From: Bosea sp. (in: a-proteobacteria)
GTDB lineage: Bacteria; Pseudomonadota; Alphaproteobacteria; Rhizobiales; Beijerinckiaceae
NCBI GenBank assembly: GCA_023910605.1
Contig: JAAVVV010000001.1
Coordinates: 2,594,698-2,658,697 of the forward strand
Reading direction: 5' to 3'
DNA length: 64,000 bases
The position numbers and the translations under genes are program-made. This document shows positions 21,826-30,767 of this stretch, in pieces (within the stretch, counting starts at the first letter, position 1; every line of letters starts with the position of its first letter). Under the pieces are notes generated by a model, which did no database searches, was not told the origin of the DNA, and worked only from the letters and a program-made list of their open reading frames with translations.

Positions 21826-22638
21826 GTGCGCATCAGGATTTCCCAGGAGATCGCCTACACCTATGATTCACCGGCGCGCTCGGTGATGCACGCGCTGCGC
21901 GTGATGCCGCGGGACCATGAGGGCCAGGTCGTCGTGTCCTGGCGCATCGAGCCTTCGGTCGACGGACGGCTGCGCGCCGGCGAGGACCCTTTCGGCAATC
22001 TCGTGCATCACTTCGAGGCCGACGGCCCCTTCGATCAACTCGCGATCCGCATCGACGGCATTGTCGAGACCACCGACACCACCGGCTTCGTGCGAGGGGC
22101 TGCGGAGTTGCTGCCGCCGCCCATGTTTCTGCGCCAGTCCAAGCTGACCCATCCCGACGAGCCGATGATCCTGTATGCCCGACGACTCGCGCGGGCGGGC
22201 GTCAGCCCCCTCCAGCAGCTCCACGGGCTGATGGACGCCCTCCACACCGAGATGACCATCGAGCCTGGCCGGAATGACGAGCCGGCCAAGGCCTGCGACG
22301 CCTTCTCGCTGCGCCGCGGCTCGCCCATCGACATCGCGCATGTCTTCTGCGGCTGCGCGCGGGAGCTTGGCGTGCCGTCGCGGCTGGTGGCCGGCTATCT
22401 TGCGGTTCCGGAGGGCGGTTCCGCGCTTGCGGCCCGCCATGCCTGGGTGGAAGCCTGGGTCGACGGCTATGGCTGGATCGGCTTCGATGCCTGCCTCAAC
22501 CTGTGCCCCGTGGACGCCCATGTCCGCGTGGCGACCGGGATCGATCATGCCGACGCGGCGCCCTTCCGGGTCAGCCGCGTGGGCGGCGCTGGCGAGCGCG
22601 CCAGCAATGCCCTGCGCGTCGCAGCGGTCGACCAATGA
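21826..22638 (+). CDS. Transglutaminase-like protein with the catalytic cysteine replaced
   Basis: The 270-residue protein has the N-terminal beta domain (about 1-90) and the transglutaminase-like papain fold of the family that pairs with ATP-grasp/alpha-E genes. The catalytic His (ARHAWVEAW, about 205) and Asp (GFDACLN, about 221) are present. The cysteine expected in the G-V-C-x-D-F-A-H motif is not: the sequence reads RRGSPIDIAHVF, with Pro at about 167. Two cysteines occur just after, at about 175 and 177, on the next helix. Either the protein is a non-catalytic binder or a nearby cysteine took over; I think loss is likelier. The start is GTG at 21826 with an ACGAGG site upstream. It lies third in the cassette. 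Confidence 0.85.
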   Translation: MRIRISQEIAYTYDSPARSVMHALRVMPRDHEGQVVVSWRIEPSVDGRLRAGEDPFGNLVHHFEADGPFDQLAIRIDGIVETTDTTGFVRGAAELLPPPMFLRQSKLTHPDEPMILYARRLARAGVSPLQQLHGLMDALHTEMTIEPGRNDEPAKACDAFSLRRGSPIDIAHVFCGCARELGVPSRLVAGYLAVPEGGSALAARHAWVEAWVDGYGWIGFDACLNLCPVDAHVRVATGIDHADAAPFRVSRVGGAGERASNALRVAAVDQ

Positions 22639-22680
22639 CGCCGCAGCTTTTGCGGACCTGAACCTGATCTGGAGCCTGCC

Positions 22681-23433
22681 ATGACGTATTGCGCCGGAAT
22701 CCTCGTGCGCGAGGGCCTCGTGATGATTGCCGACACGCGGACCAATGCCGGGCTCGACAACATTTCCACCTTCCGAAAGCTCCACGTCTTCGCGACAGGC
22801 AAGGACCGCACGCTGGCCCTTGCCTCGGCGGGCAACCTGTCCGTGACCCAGACCGTGCTCGGGCTGCTGCAGGAGGGCGTGCTGAATCCTGACACTGACG
22901 AGGTCGAGACGCTGGAGACGGCTCCCACCATGTTCCGCGCCGCGCAGGTGGTGGGCCGCGCCATCCGCAAGGTGCATCAGATCGACGGACAGGCTCTGGA
23001 GGATGCGCGGGTCAAGTTCGACGTCTCCTTCCTTTTCGGCGGCCGCATCGGCACAGGCCCCATGCGCCTTTACATGGTCTATGCAGCCGGCAACTTCATC
23101 GAATGCGGCGTCGACGCGCCCTTTCTCCAGGTAGGCGAGCACAAATACGGCAAGCCGATCCTCGACCGGGCCGTGACATTCGAGACGCAGCTTTACGACG
23201 CGCTCAAGGTCGGGCTGATCTCGATGGATTCGACGATGCGCTCCAACCTCGGGGTCGGCCTTCCCATCGATGTCATGGTGATGCGGTCGGATGCGCTGCA
23301 ACCGGAACTCGTGCACCGGATCGAGGCGGGCGAGCCCTATTTCCATGATCTGCGCGAGCGCTGGTCAGCGGCCCTGAGAGCGGCGCACATGGCCATCCCC
23401 CGGCCTCCCTACAAACCGAAATCCAACATCTGA
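22681..23433 (+). CDS. Anbu-type proteasome-like N-terminal nucleophile protease
   Basis: The 250-residue protein starts MTYCAGILVREGLVMIADTR and matches the Anbu (ancestral beta subunit) family of proteasome/HslV relatives. If the initiator Met is removed, Thr1 becomes the nucleophile; Asp17 (IADTRTN) and Lys32 (STFRK) complete the usual proteasomal triad. The protein lacks the regulatory partners HslU or Mpa nearby. A GGAGCCTGCC site precedes the ATG. It is the fourth gene of the ATP-grasp/alpha-E/transglutaminase cassette, an association known from comparative genomics, and is the probable peptide- or isopeptide-cleaving arm. Confidence 0.9.
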   Translation: MTYCAGILVREGLVMIADTRTNAGLDNISTFRKLHVFATGKDRTLALASAGNLSVTQTVLGLLQEGVLNPDTDEVETLETAPTMFRAAQVVGRAIRKVHQIDGQALEDARVKFDVSFLFGGRIGTGPMRLYMVYAAGNFIECGVDAPFLQVGEHKYGKPILDRAVTFETQLYDALKVGLISMDSTMRSNLGVGLPIDVMVMRSDALQPELVHRIEAGEPYFHDLRERWSAALRAAHMAIPRPPYKPKSNI

Positions 23434-23511
23434 CGCAGCGTAGCAACCATCAACTCCATCTTAAAGTATTGTGGAGACAGTGTTTGGCACCATGGGCTGT
23501 GGTGTCTGGAT

Positions 23512-25713
23512 TTGTCGTTTCCCTCACGTTCCTCGATTTTCATAAATCGCGCTCTCCTGCTTCTGGGCGCGATCGTACTGTCCGTGGTCGTCCTGATGAC
23601 GACGACCCTGATGACGTTGACAGAAAAAACCAACCGCAGCGCTGCCGCGGAAGAAATGGCCCGGCTCGAGATGGCCGTGGAATCGGAGTTGCTTCAGGCC
23701 CAGCATCAGGCCGCCGTCGTGGCCTCAGGCGAATCCGGCCGGTTCACGCTCAGAGGCGATGACGCCCACAACGGCTCGCTTGCCGAGCGCCTCCACGCCG
23801 CATGGCATGTCTTCGGCTTCGATTCGCTCTACGCGCTCGATGAATCGGGCAGCGTAGTGCTGGGCCTGGAAATGGGCCAGCCCATCGGCGATGCCGGTTT
23901 CAGCATGGTCAAGCCCATGATCATCCACCTGATCCGCACCGTGGAGGCCAACCGGCGCCGAGCGCAGGAGGCGGGCGCATATGACCTCTCATCCCCCGGC
24001 TTCGAGAAAAGCCATGGCGCGTCCGCGCTCCTTCATGATGGCACCGGCCTGACGCTGGCCTCCGTGGTTCCGATCAAGGCGCTCACCTATGGCTCGGGAG
24101 GCAGTGTCACGCTCGTGACCCTCCGGGCGGTGCCCGATAGCGCACTGCGCGACATCGGGCGTCGCTACGGCCTCGGCAAGCTCACCTTCACCACGTCCGG
24201 CAGCGCCGCCTCGCCCTTCTCGGTGGCCATCTCGGATGCCTCGGGCAGCCGCATCGGCACGATCACTTGGGAGTTCTCGCGTCCGGGATCGGCCATGCTG
24301 CCGAACCTGCTTCTCATTGTCATGACCGGCCTCCTCGCCGTGATCGGCGCCTTCGCCGTGCTCTTCGACCGCCTGCGCAAGCTGGGCGCGGAGATGACCC
24401 GGGAGGAGGAGAAGGCCAATCGCCTGGCCAGCCACGATCATCTGTCGGGGCTGCTCAACCGTCGCAGCTTCAACGAGCGCATCACGGCGGAAATGGACCG
24501 TACCCGGCGCATGCATAGCGGCTTTGCCCTCCACATCGTCGACCTTGACCGCTTCAAGGAGGTCAACGACACGCTGGGCCATCAGGCAGGCGATGCCGTG
24601 ATCCGCGAGGCGGCCCGCCGGATTCAGGACACGGTGCGCGGCGCCGACATTGTGGCGCGGCTCGGCGGCGACGAGTTCGCCATCGTCCAGGTGGACACCG
24701 AAACGACGCACGAGGCCGGCGCGCTGGCCGTGCGCCTGCGCGAGGCGATCAACCAGCCCATCCGAATCGGCGGCGCCGAGATCACCGTCGGCTGCTCGAT
24801 CGGCATCGTGCTGGCGCCGCAAGAGGACCATGACGTCGACGGTGTGATTAGCCTGGCCGACAGCGCGCTGTATCAGGCGAAGAATGACGGGCGCAATCGC
24901 TACCGCTTCTTCGAGGAGAGCATCGACGCCCATCTGAAGATGAAGCAGTTCGTGGAAGAGGAGCTGCGCGACGCCATCGCACAAAACCAGCTCGAACTGC
25001 ACTACCAGCCCCAGGTCTCCGCCGACGGCCTGACAATTCGTGGCGTCGAGGCCCTCGTGCGCTGGCGTCATCCGGTCCGCGGCCTGATCCTGCCGCTGGA
25101 ATTCATCTCCATCGCCGAGGAACGCGGCCTTATGCTGCCCCTCAGCCAATGGGTGCTGCGCCGGGCCTGCGAGGACGGCAAGCGCTGGGGCAACATCAAG
25201 GTCGCGGTCAACGTATCGGCGGCCCAGTTCAAGCAGCCCAACTTCGTGCGTGACCTGCTGGTGAGCGTCGACGATATCGGCTTCGACCTCTCCCGCCTTG
25301 AGCTGGAATTGACCGAAGGCATGATCGTCGAGGATGAGGAGAAAGCCGAGCAGGCCATCTTCGCGCTGCGCGAGCATGGCATCAGCCTGGCGCTCGATGA
25401 TTTCGGTACGGGCTATTCGTCGCTCATCTACTTGCGGCGCTTCCCCTTCGACAAGATCAAGATCGACCGCGCCTTCCTCGAGTCGATGGAAACAACCGGC
25501 GAGTCGGCCATCCTTGTGCACTCGGTGGTGCACCTGGGCCGCGCCCTTGGCCTCACCGTCTGCGCCGAGGGCATCGAGACCGAGGAGCAGCACCGCTTCC
25601 TGCAGGCGGTGGGCTGCCACGAACTGCAAGGCTACCTGTTCTCCAAGCCCGTCACGTCGGACCGCATCGACGAGATGCTGGCCAGCGGCGCACCCTTCGC
25701 CAGGGTGGCCTGA
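23512..25713 (+). CDS. Membrane-bound GGDEF-EAL cyclic-di-GMP protein
   Basis: The 733-residue protein has an N-terminal membrane helix (about 12-30), a periplasmic sensor region of about 230 residues (CHASE4-like in size), a second helix (about 262-285), a GGDEF domain and an EAL domain. LGGDEF at about 384-389 is an intact cyclase site, and RGAD five residues before it is an intact inhibitory site. The EAL motif is GVEALVRW at about 512-519, and the later DDFGTGYSSL metal and loop motif is also present, so phosphodiesterase activity is expected. The start codon is uncertain: TTG at 23512 is the only reasonable one and lacks a clear ribosome-binding site. Product synthesis and breakdown probably respond to an envelope signal. 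Confidence 0.9.
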   Translation: MSFPSRSSIFINRALLLLGAIVLSVVVLMTTTLMTLTEKTNRSAAAEEMARLEMAVESELLQAQHQAAVVASGESGRFTLRGDDAHNGSLAERLHAAWHVFGFDSLYALDESGSVVLGLEMGQPIGDAGFSMVKPMIIHLIRTVEANRRRAQEAGAYDLSSPGFEKSHGASALLHDGTGLTLASVVPIKALTYGSGGSVTLVTLRAVPDSALRDIGRRYGLGKLTFTTSGSAASPFSVAISDASGSRIGTITWEFSRPGSAMLPNLLLIVMTGLLAVIGAFAVLFDRLRKLGAEMTREEEKANRLASHDHLSGLLNRRSFNERITAEMDRTRRMHSGFALHIVDLDRFKEVNDTLGHQAGDAVIREAARRIQDTVRGADIVARLGGDEFAIVQVDTETTHEAGALAVRLREAINQPIRIGGAEITVGCSIGIVLAPQEDHDVDGVISLADSALYQAKNDGRNRYRFFEESIDAHLKMKQFVEEELRDAIAQNQLELHYQPQVSADGLTIRGVEALVRWRHPVRGLILPLEFISIAEERGLMLPLSQWVLRRACEDGKRWGNIKVAVNVSAAQFKQPNFVRDLLVSVDDIGFDLSRLELELTEGMIVEDEEKAEQAIFALREHGISLALDDFGTGYSSLIYLRRFPFDKIKIDRAFLESMETTGESAILVHSVVHLGRALGLTVCAEGIETEEQHRFLQAVGCHELQGYLFSKPVTSDRIDEMLASGAPFARVA

Positions 25714-25722
25714 GCAGCCGCC

Positions 25723-27342
25723 TCAGCCCTTCGGCCGGGCAGCGAGCGCCCTCGCCCTTGCCAGCGCCTCGGGCGTGTCCACATCGAGAAGCACAGCGTC
25801 CTCATCCACCATGATCTCGAGCACGCCCTCGCCCGCCTCTTCGAGAACGCGCCGTGCGCCGACATCGCCGCTCAGCCCCTCGATCTCGCCGAACAGCGCC
25901 CTTGCGATGAGCACAGGGTTCGCCCTCCGGCCCTCCGCAACGGGGGTCACCGCCTTGAGCTCCGGCTGGGCGGCGTAGTTGTCGATCAGCCTGTCGATGA
26001 GCCTGGGCGTCACCAGGGGCATGTCGCCCAGCAGGATCAGCGCCGCGGCGGCGCTTGCCGGGACGGCTGCGATGCCAGCCTTCAGCGACGAGGCCATGCC
26101 TTCCTGGTAATCCGCATTCGGCACGAATGTGACGGCAACCCCGTCGAGGGCCCGGCGAAGTTCGGCGTCGTCATGCCCGGTGACCACCAGCACCGGGCCA
26201 GCGCGCGAAGCGAGGGCCGCCTCCGCCACATGCCGGACGACCGGCTTGCCCTCCATCGGCGCCAGAAGCTTGTTCGCGCCCATGCGCGTGGAGCGCCCGG
26301 CGGCGAGGATCACCGCCGCGACCGGCGGCGCCTTGGCGTGAAAGACTGCGGAGCGGGGTTGCGGCCGCGAATAGATCTCCATCAGCAACCCGCCGACCCC
26401 CATGGACTGGATCTCCGCACGGCCCACCGCAAGCCCGGCCAGAAGCCGCTGCAACACCCAGTCAAAGCCATTTTCGCGCGGGCTGCGCGCGCACCCCGGC
26501 GCGCCGATGACTTGAGTCGCTTTTAGCGAGCCCAGCAGCAACAGGTTCCCCGGATCCACCGGCATTCCCAGATGCGCGATGCGCCCGCCCGCCGCCATGA
26601 TGGCCGCCGGGATGACGTCGCGCCGATCGGTGATCGCGGATGCGCCGAACACGATGGCGATCTCGGCGCCCGCCGCGACCGATTGCGCAAGCGCTCCAGC
26701 CACGGCCGCAGGCTCATGCAACGTCTGCAGATGATGGATGGCCGGCGGGAGCCCAAGCTTCTCCAGCCTCTGATCAAGCGCCTCGGCCGTCTTGGCCACG
26801 ACGCTGGCCTTCAGCCCAGGCAGCAGGGTCGAGATCACGCCGACCCTGAGCGGCCTGAACGGCGCGATCGCCACCGCCCCGGCGGCGATGGAAGCCGCAG
26901 CCTGCGCGAGGCTCTCCGGAACCGCGAAGGGAATGACCTTGACCGTAGCGACCATCTCGCCTGCCGCGACAGCCCGCATCGGCTCAAGCGTGGCGACGGT
27001 GATGGCCTCGTCGATGCCGTTGATCGCATCGATACGCGCCCGGTCCACCAGCAGCAGCCCGGCCTCGCCAGCGAACAGGTTGGCCCGCCCGGTCGCCGGA
27101 GGCTCGGCCCTGATCCCGGCCCCCGCAGCTGCGCCGGCTATGCGGCGGGCGGCTTCGTCCTCGCCAAGATCGTCCGGCTCGGGCATGGCCACCACGATGT
27201 CGCTGACGCCGGCCCGTGTCAGAGCCTCAACATGTTCGGCCGTGACCACCGTGCCTTTGCGTAGCGCAAGCGCGCCATGGCGCACGGCATGGGCAATGAT
27301 GCCGCCAAGCGCTTCATGCACGGGCAAGGGCCCGAACTTCAC
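25723..27342 (-). CDS. MoeA-like molybdopterin-binding domain fused to a MobA/MocA-like nucleotidyltransferase
   Basis: The 539-residue protein has two parts. Residues about 1-340 resemble molybdopterin-binding MoeA/CinA-like domains (GGIIAHAVRHGALALRKGT at the start; VIFGASAITDRRDVIPAA about 235-255). Residues about 350-539 are a GT-A nucleotidyltransferase of the MocA type, with AAVILAAGRSTRMGANKLL, the substrate loop and LLGDMPLVTP. MocA adds CMP to molybdopterin for xanthine-dehydrogenase-type enzymes. The start is GTG at 27342 after a GAGGAGCAA site. It lies just downstream of two XdhC-type genes, so the three make a maturation operon, but no molybdenum hydroxylase is in the window. Confidence 0.85.
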   Translation of the reverse strand: MKFGPLPVHEALGGIIAHAVRHGALALRKGTVVTAEHVEALTRAGVSDIVVAMPEPDDLGEDEAARRIAGAAAGAGIRAEPPATGRANLFAGEAGLLLVDRARIDAINGIDEAITVATLEPMRAVAAGEMVATVKVIPFAVPESLAQAAASIAAGAVAIAPFRPLRVGVISTLLPGLKASVVAKTAEALDQRLEKLGLPPAIHHLQTLHEPAAVAGALAQSVAAGAEIAIVFGASAITDRRDVIPAAIMAAGGRIAHLGMPVDPGNLLLLGSLKATQVIGAPGCARSPRENGFDWVLQRLLAGLAVGRAEIQSMGVGGLLMEIYSRPQPRSAVFHAKAPPVAAVILAAGRSTRMGANKLLAPMEGKPVVRHVAEAALASRAGPVLVVTGHDDAELRRALDGVAVTFVPNADYQEGMASSLKAGIAAVPASAAAALILLGDMPLVTPRLIDRLIDNYAAQPELKAVTPVAEGRRANPVLIARALFGEIEGLSGDVGARRVLEEAGEGVLEIMVDEDAVLLDVDTPEALARARALAARPKG

Positions 27343-27352
27343 GGGTTGCTCC

Positions 27353-28075
27353 TCATCGCGCCGCTGCCGCGCGGAGCGCCGCCCGCTCGGCCCGCAGCAC
27401 CGAAACAATCTCGCCAAGGATCGACAGCGCGATCTCCGCCGGGCTGACGGCGCCGATGTTGAGGCCGATCGGCGCGTGGATGCGCCCGATGGCCCCCGCG
27501 TCAAAGCCTGCCTGGCCCAGCCTCTCGACCCGCCGCGCATGCGTCTTCCGCGAGCCCAGAGCCCCCACGTAGAAGCAGTCCGATCGCAGCGCCGCATGCA
27601 GCCCCGGATCGTCGATCTTGGGATCATGTGTCAGGGCCACGAAGGCGGTATAGCGGTCGAGCCCGACTGACTCCAGCACCTCGTCCGGCCATTCGGCCAG
27701 CAGCGTGACATCCGCAAAGCGCTCGGGCGTAGCGAAGGCGCTGCGCGGATCGATCACCGTCATGTCGAGGCCCAGGGCGCGCGCCATCGGAGCCATCGCC
27801 TGGCTGATATGGACCGCGCCGGTCACCACCAGCTTCACCGGCGGGGCATGGACAGTGAGGAAGAGCGAGCGCTCCCCGAACTCAGCAATGCCGCTGCGCC
27901 CCGTGCGCAGGGCATCGCCCAGCCCGGCCAGCAGCGCCTCGTCGAGCCCTGCGCCCGGGCCCAGCTCATCCTCGCGAACGAGGCGCTGCCCGCCACCCTT
28001 CAGATCGGTCACCAGCACGCAGGCACGTCGCGCCGCGCGTTCGGCGTTCAGCGCCGCCAGCAGATCGAGCTTCAA
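27353..28075 (-). CDS. XdhC family protein, Rossmann (C-terminal) domain
   Basis: The 240-residue protein carries the XdhC C-terminal Rossmann domain: LVVTGAVHISQAMAPMARAL followed by MTVIDPRSAFATPERF, and later GALGSRKTHARRVERL with a closing helix. XdhC proteins bind molybdopterin, protect it and hand the sulfurated cofactor to xanthine dehydrogenase or CO dehydrogenase. The start is a TTG that overlaps the stop codon of the preceding gene as TTGA, so translation is probably coupled. In many bacteria this domain and the next gene's domain form one polypeptide. Confidence 0.85.
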   Translation of the reverse strand: MKLDLLAALNAERAARRACVLVTDLKGGGQRLVREDELGPGAGLDEALLAGLGDALRTGRSGIAEFGERSLFLTVHAPPVKLVVTGAVHISQAMAPMARALGLDMTVIDPRSAFATPERFADVTLLAEWPDEVLESVGLDRYTAFVALTHDPKIDDPGLHAALRSDCFYVGALGSRKTHARRVERLGQAGFDAGAIGRIHAPIGLNIGAVSPAEIALSILGEIVSVLRAERAALRAAAAR

Positions 28076-28395
28076 GCCACACGCTCCACATAAACCCGGA
28101 TTCGCCCTCCGCAGGACAGGCCCACCTGCCAGGCAGTCTCGTCCGCGACCCCGAACTCCAGCATCCGCGCCTTGCCGTCCGCGATGACGTCGAGCGCATC
28201 GCTGACAACCGCGCCTTCGACGCAGCCCCCGGACACGGAGCCCAGGAAATTGCCAGCAGAGTCGATCACCAGATGCGAGCCCACAGGCCGGGGCGCCGAG
28301 CCCCAGGTCTCGGTCACGGTCGCGATGGCGACCCCGCGCCCCTCCCGCGCCCATGCCTCGGCGGCGGCCAGAATGTCGCTGTCGGTGGAAAGCAT
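28072..28395 (-). CDS. XdhC family protein, N-terminal (CoxI-like) domain only
   Basis: The 107-residue protein matches the XdhC/CoxI N-terminal domain: ATVTETWGSAPRPVGSHLVI, then GSVSGGCVEGAVVSDAL with the conserved glycine and cysteine cluster, then QVGLSCGGRIRVYVE. It probably works with the Rossmann-domain protein encoded directly after it; the pair equals a split XdhC. A strong GAGGAGGAG site lies before the ATG at 28395, which is why the longer open frame was not used. First gene of the maturation operon. Confidence 0.85.
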   Translation of the reverse strand: MLSTDSDILAAAEAWAREGRGVAIATVTETWGSAPRPVGSHLVIDSAGNFLGSVSGGCVEGAVVSDALDVIADGKARMLEFGVADETAWQVGLSCGGRIRVYVERVA

Positions 28396-28462
28396 GATCG
28401 CTCCTCCTCGTTTCAGCCTTGAGAATAGACCCGCAGCCCGGCTCACGCCAGTTCGGCGCGGC

Positions 28463-29200
28463 TCAATAATCGACGCGGGCGAGATAAAGTCCGCAGGAGG
28501 GCGCAAGGCCGGGGCACAGCGAGCGATCCGCCGCGTTGAGGATGCGGCTGATATCACGGCGTCGCCATTTGCCGCGCCCCACAGGCAGCAGCGCCCCCGT
28601 CAGCGAGCGGACCTGATGATGCAGGAAGGAGCGCGCATGCGTCTCGATGGCGATCTCCTCGCCATGGCGCATCACATCAAAGCGGTCGATGCTGCGGATG
28701 GGCGAGTTCGCCTGACACTCCGCCGCTCGGAAGGTGGTGAAGTCATGCTCGCCGAGATAGGCCTGCGCCGCCTCGTGCATGGCCTCGTAGTCCAGCCTGT
28801 AGGGTACATGCCAGACGCGTCCCGCCTCCAGCGCAGGCGGCGCCCGGCGGTCGAGGATCCGGAAGCGGTAATGCCTGCGCTTCGCCGAAATGCGCGCATC
28901 GAAGTCCGGCGCGGCAAGCTCCGCCGAGAGCACCGTCACAGGGCTCGGCCGCAAGTGGACGTTTGTCGCGTCACGCACCGTGTCCGTCCTGAACTCCCGG
29001 CTGAGATCGACATGGGCCACCTGGCCGAGCGCGTGCACGCCCGCATCCGTGCGCCCCGCGCAGCGCAGCCTCACCGGCTCGCCTGCAAAACGCTCCATGG
29101 CCTCCTCCATGGCCTGCTGCACGGACGGCGCGTTCTCCTGTCGCTGCCAGCCCGAGAAAGGCGTGCCGTCATATTCGATGGTGAGCTTGTAGCGCGGCAT
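28463..29200 (-). CDS. truA: tRNA pseudouridine(38-40) synthase
   Basis: 245 residues, normal for the family. The catalytic aspartate is Asp52 in [14 protein letters not shown]. The enzyme isomerises uridines 38-40 in the anticodon arm of tRNAs without needing a guide. It begins at an ATG that shares one base with the fmt stop codon (TGATG), so translation is coupled in a def-fmt-truA operon. Confidence 0.96.
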   Translation of the reverse strand: MPRYKLTIEYDGTPFSGWQRQENAPSVQQAMEEAMERFAGEPVRLRCAGRTDAGVHALGQVAHVDLSREFRTDTVRDATNVHLRPSPVTVLSAELAAPDFDARISAKRRHYRFRILDRRAPPALEAGRVWHVPYRLDYEAMHEAAQAYLGEHDFTTFRAAECQANSPIRSIDRFDVMRHGEEIAIETHARSFLHHQVRSLTGALLPVGRGKWRRRDISRILNAADRSLCPGLAPSCGLYLARVDY

Positions 29201-30138
29201 CAGGCAGCCGGGAGCCGATCGCCAGCCTTGAGCCGCGCCCCGCGCAGGAAATCCTCCGCCGGCATCGCGGCCTTGCCGGCGCGCTGGACGGTGAGCAGGC
29301 GCAAGGCGCCCTCCGCGCAGGCCACCGTGCCGGCCTCGTCGAGCAACGTGCCAGGAGCGCCTGCGCCAGTTCCGACGCGCGTTTTCAGCAGCTTCAGCCG
29401 CTCCGGCCCCTTGCCGAGGTCGATGTCGACATAGGCGCCTGGAAACGGCGAGAGCCCCCTGACCTGATCATGCAGCGCGCTGGCCGGACGCGCCCAGTCG
29501 ATCAGGCCGTCCTGGTTCGTCAGTTTGGCGGCATAGGTCACGCCAGCCCCGGTCTGGGGCGTGAACTTCAGCGAGCCGCGCGTCATCGCCGCCACCGCCC
29601 GGACCATCAGGTCGGCGCCGAGCACCGCCAGTTGGTCATGCAGTTCGCCCGACGTCATGTCGGGGCCCAAAGACACTTTCTCGACCATGCCGACAGGCCC
29701 GGTGTCGAGACCTTCCTCCATGCGCATCACGCACACGCCGGACTCGCGGTCGCCCGCCATGACGGCCCTCTGGATCGGCGCGGCGCCGCGCCAGCGAGGC
29801 AGCAGCGAGGCATGAAGGTTGACGCAGCCCAGCCGCGGCGCATCGAGGATGGGGCGCGGCAGGATCAGCCCGTAGGCCACCACGATGGCCAGATCGGCAT
29901 CATGGGCGGCGAAGGCGGCCTGCTCGGGCTCACCGCGCAGCGAGCGCGGGTGAAGCACCGGAATGCCGAAGCGTTCGGCCGCGCGGTGGACCGGCGAGGG
30001 CCGCAGCTCCAGCCCGCGTCCGCCTTGCGCGGGCGGCCGTGTGTAGACAGCCGCGATCTCGTGCCCCTGCCCCATCAGCTCCGTCAGTGTGGGCACGGCG
30101 AAATCCGGCGTGCCCATGAACACAAGCCGCAGGCTCAT
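29200..30138 (-). CDS. fmt: Methionyl-tRNA formyltransferase
   Basis: 312 residues. The N-terminal formyltransferase fold starts [16 protein letters not shown] and contains the [15 protein letters not shown] segment, including the Asn-His-Asp-type catalytic region ([10 protein letters not shown]). The C-terminal OB-like domain binds the initiator tRNA. The enzyme transfers the formyl group from 10-formyl-THF to Met-tRNA. It overlaps def by four bases and truA by one, which supports a single transcript with coupled translation. Confidence 0.96.
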   Translation of the reverse strand: MSLRLVFMGTPDFAVPTLTELMGQGHEIAAVYTRPPAQGGRGLELRPSPVHRAAERFGIPVLHPRSLRGEPEQAAFAAHDADLAIVVAYGLILPRPILDAPRLGCVNLHASLLPRWRGAAPIQRAVMAGDRESGVCVMRMEEGLDTGPVGMVEKVSLGPDMTSGELHDQLAVLGADLMVRAVAAMTRGSLKFTPQTGAGVTYAAKLTNQDGLIDWARPASALHDQVRGLSPFPGAYVDIDLGKGPERLKLLKTRVGTGAGAPGTLLDEAGTVACAEGALRLLTVQRAGKAAMPAEDFLRGARLKAGDRLPAA

Positions 30139-30656
30139 GCGCCGCGCTCGCGTTCCTTCGCCTGCTTGGCGAACTTCTTCACGCAGCGATCGCGCTTGAG
30201 CTTCGATAGGTGGTCGATGAACAGAACCCCGTTTAGATGATCGATCTCGTGCTGGATGCAGGTGGCCAGCAGGCCGTCGGCCTCGATCTCGCGGCTGGCG
30301 CCCTCAAGGTCCATGTAGCGGACCTTGACCGAAGCCGGCCGCTCCACTTCCTCGTAATACTCCGGGATCGAAAGGCAGCCTTCCTCGTAGACCCCGATCT
30401 CATCCGATTCCCAGGTGATTTCCGGGTTGATGAAGACGATCGGCTGGCGCTTCCCGTCCTCCTTGGCGAGATCGATGGTCACCACGCGCTTGGGCACGCC
30501 GATCTGGATGGCCGCGAGCCCGATTCCCGGCGCGTCGTACATTGTCTCGAGCATGTCCGCAGCGAGAGCCCTGATGTCGGAGGTGATGGCAAAAACCGGC
30601 TCCGAGACCTGTTTCAGGCGCGGATCGGGCAGAAAGACGAGACGCTTGATGGCCAT
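30135..30656 (-). CDS. def: Peptide deformylase
   Basis: 173 residues with all three family motifs: [10 protein letters not shown] (about 44-53), EEGCLSIP with the metal-binding Cys about 94, and QHEIDHLNG with metal His about 136 and 140 and catalytic Glu about 137. It removes the formyl group added through Fmt from new proteins. Its stop overlaps the fmt start. The upstream spacer (30657-30767) includes a pyrimidine-rich run near 30719-30741 and must also serve the divergent rmuC gene. Confidence 0.97.
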   Translation of the reverse strand: MAIKRLVFLPDPRLKQVSEPVFAITSDIRALAADMLETMYDAPGIGLAAIQIGVPKRVVTIDLAKEDGKRQPIVFINPEITWESDEIGVYEEGCLSIPEYYEEVERPASVKVRYMDLEGASREIEADGLLATCIQHEIDHLNGVLFIDHLSKLKRDRCVKKFAKQAKERERGA

Positions 30657-30767
30657 GGAACGGGACCCACAATGATGCTGGCCCGCACATAGGATGTCGC
30701 GCCTTCGCCGTCAAACCGTTCTTTTTTTGTTCTTTTCTTTGGCGCGGCATTGCGCTAGCGTGAGCGG

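Noticed and set aside
22681..23433. HslV subunit of an HslUV protease
   Set aside because: The start MTYCAGILV, length of 250 residues and neighbouring ATP-grasp/alpha-E genes fit Anbu, and no hslU gene is adjacent.
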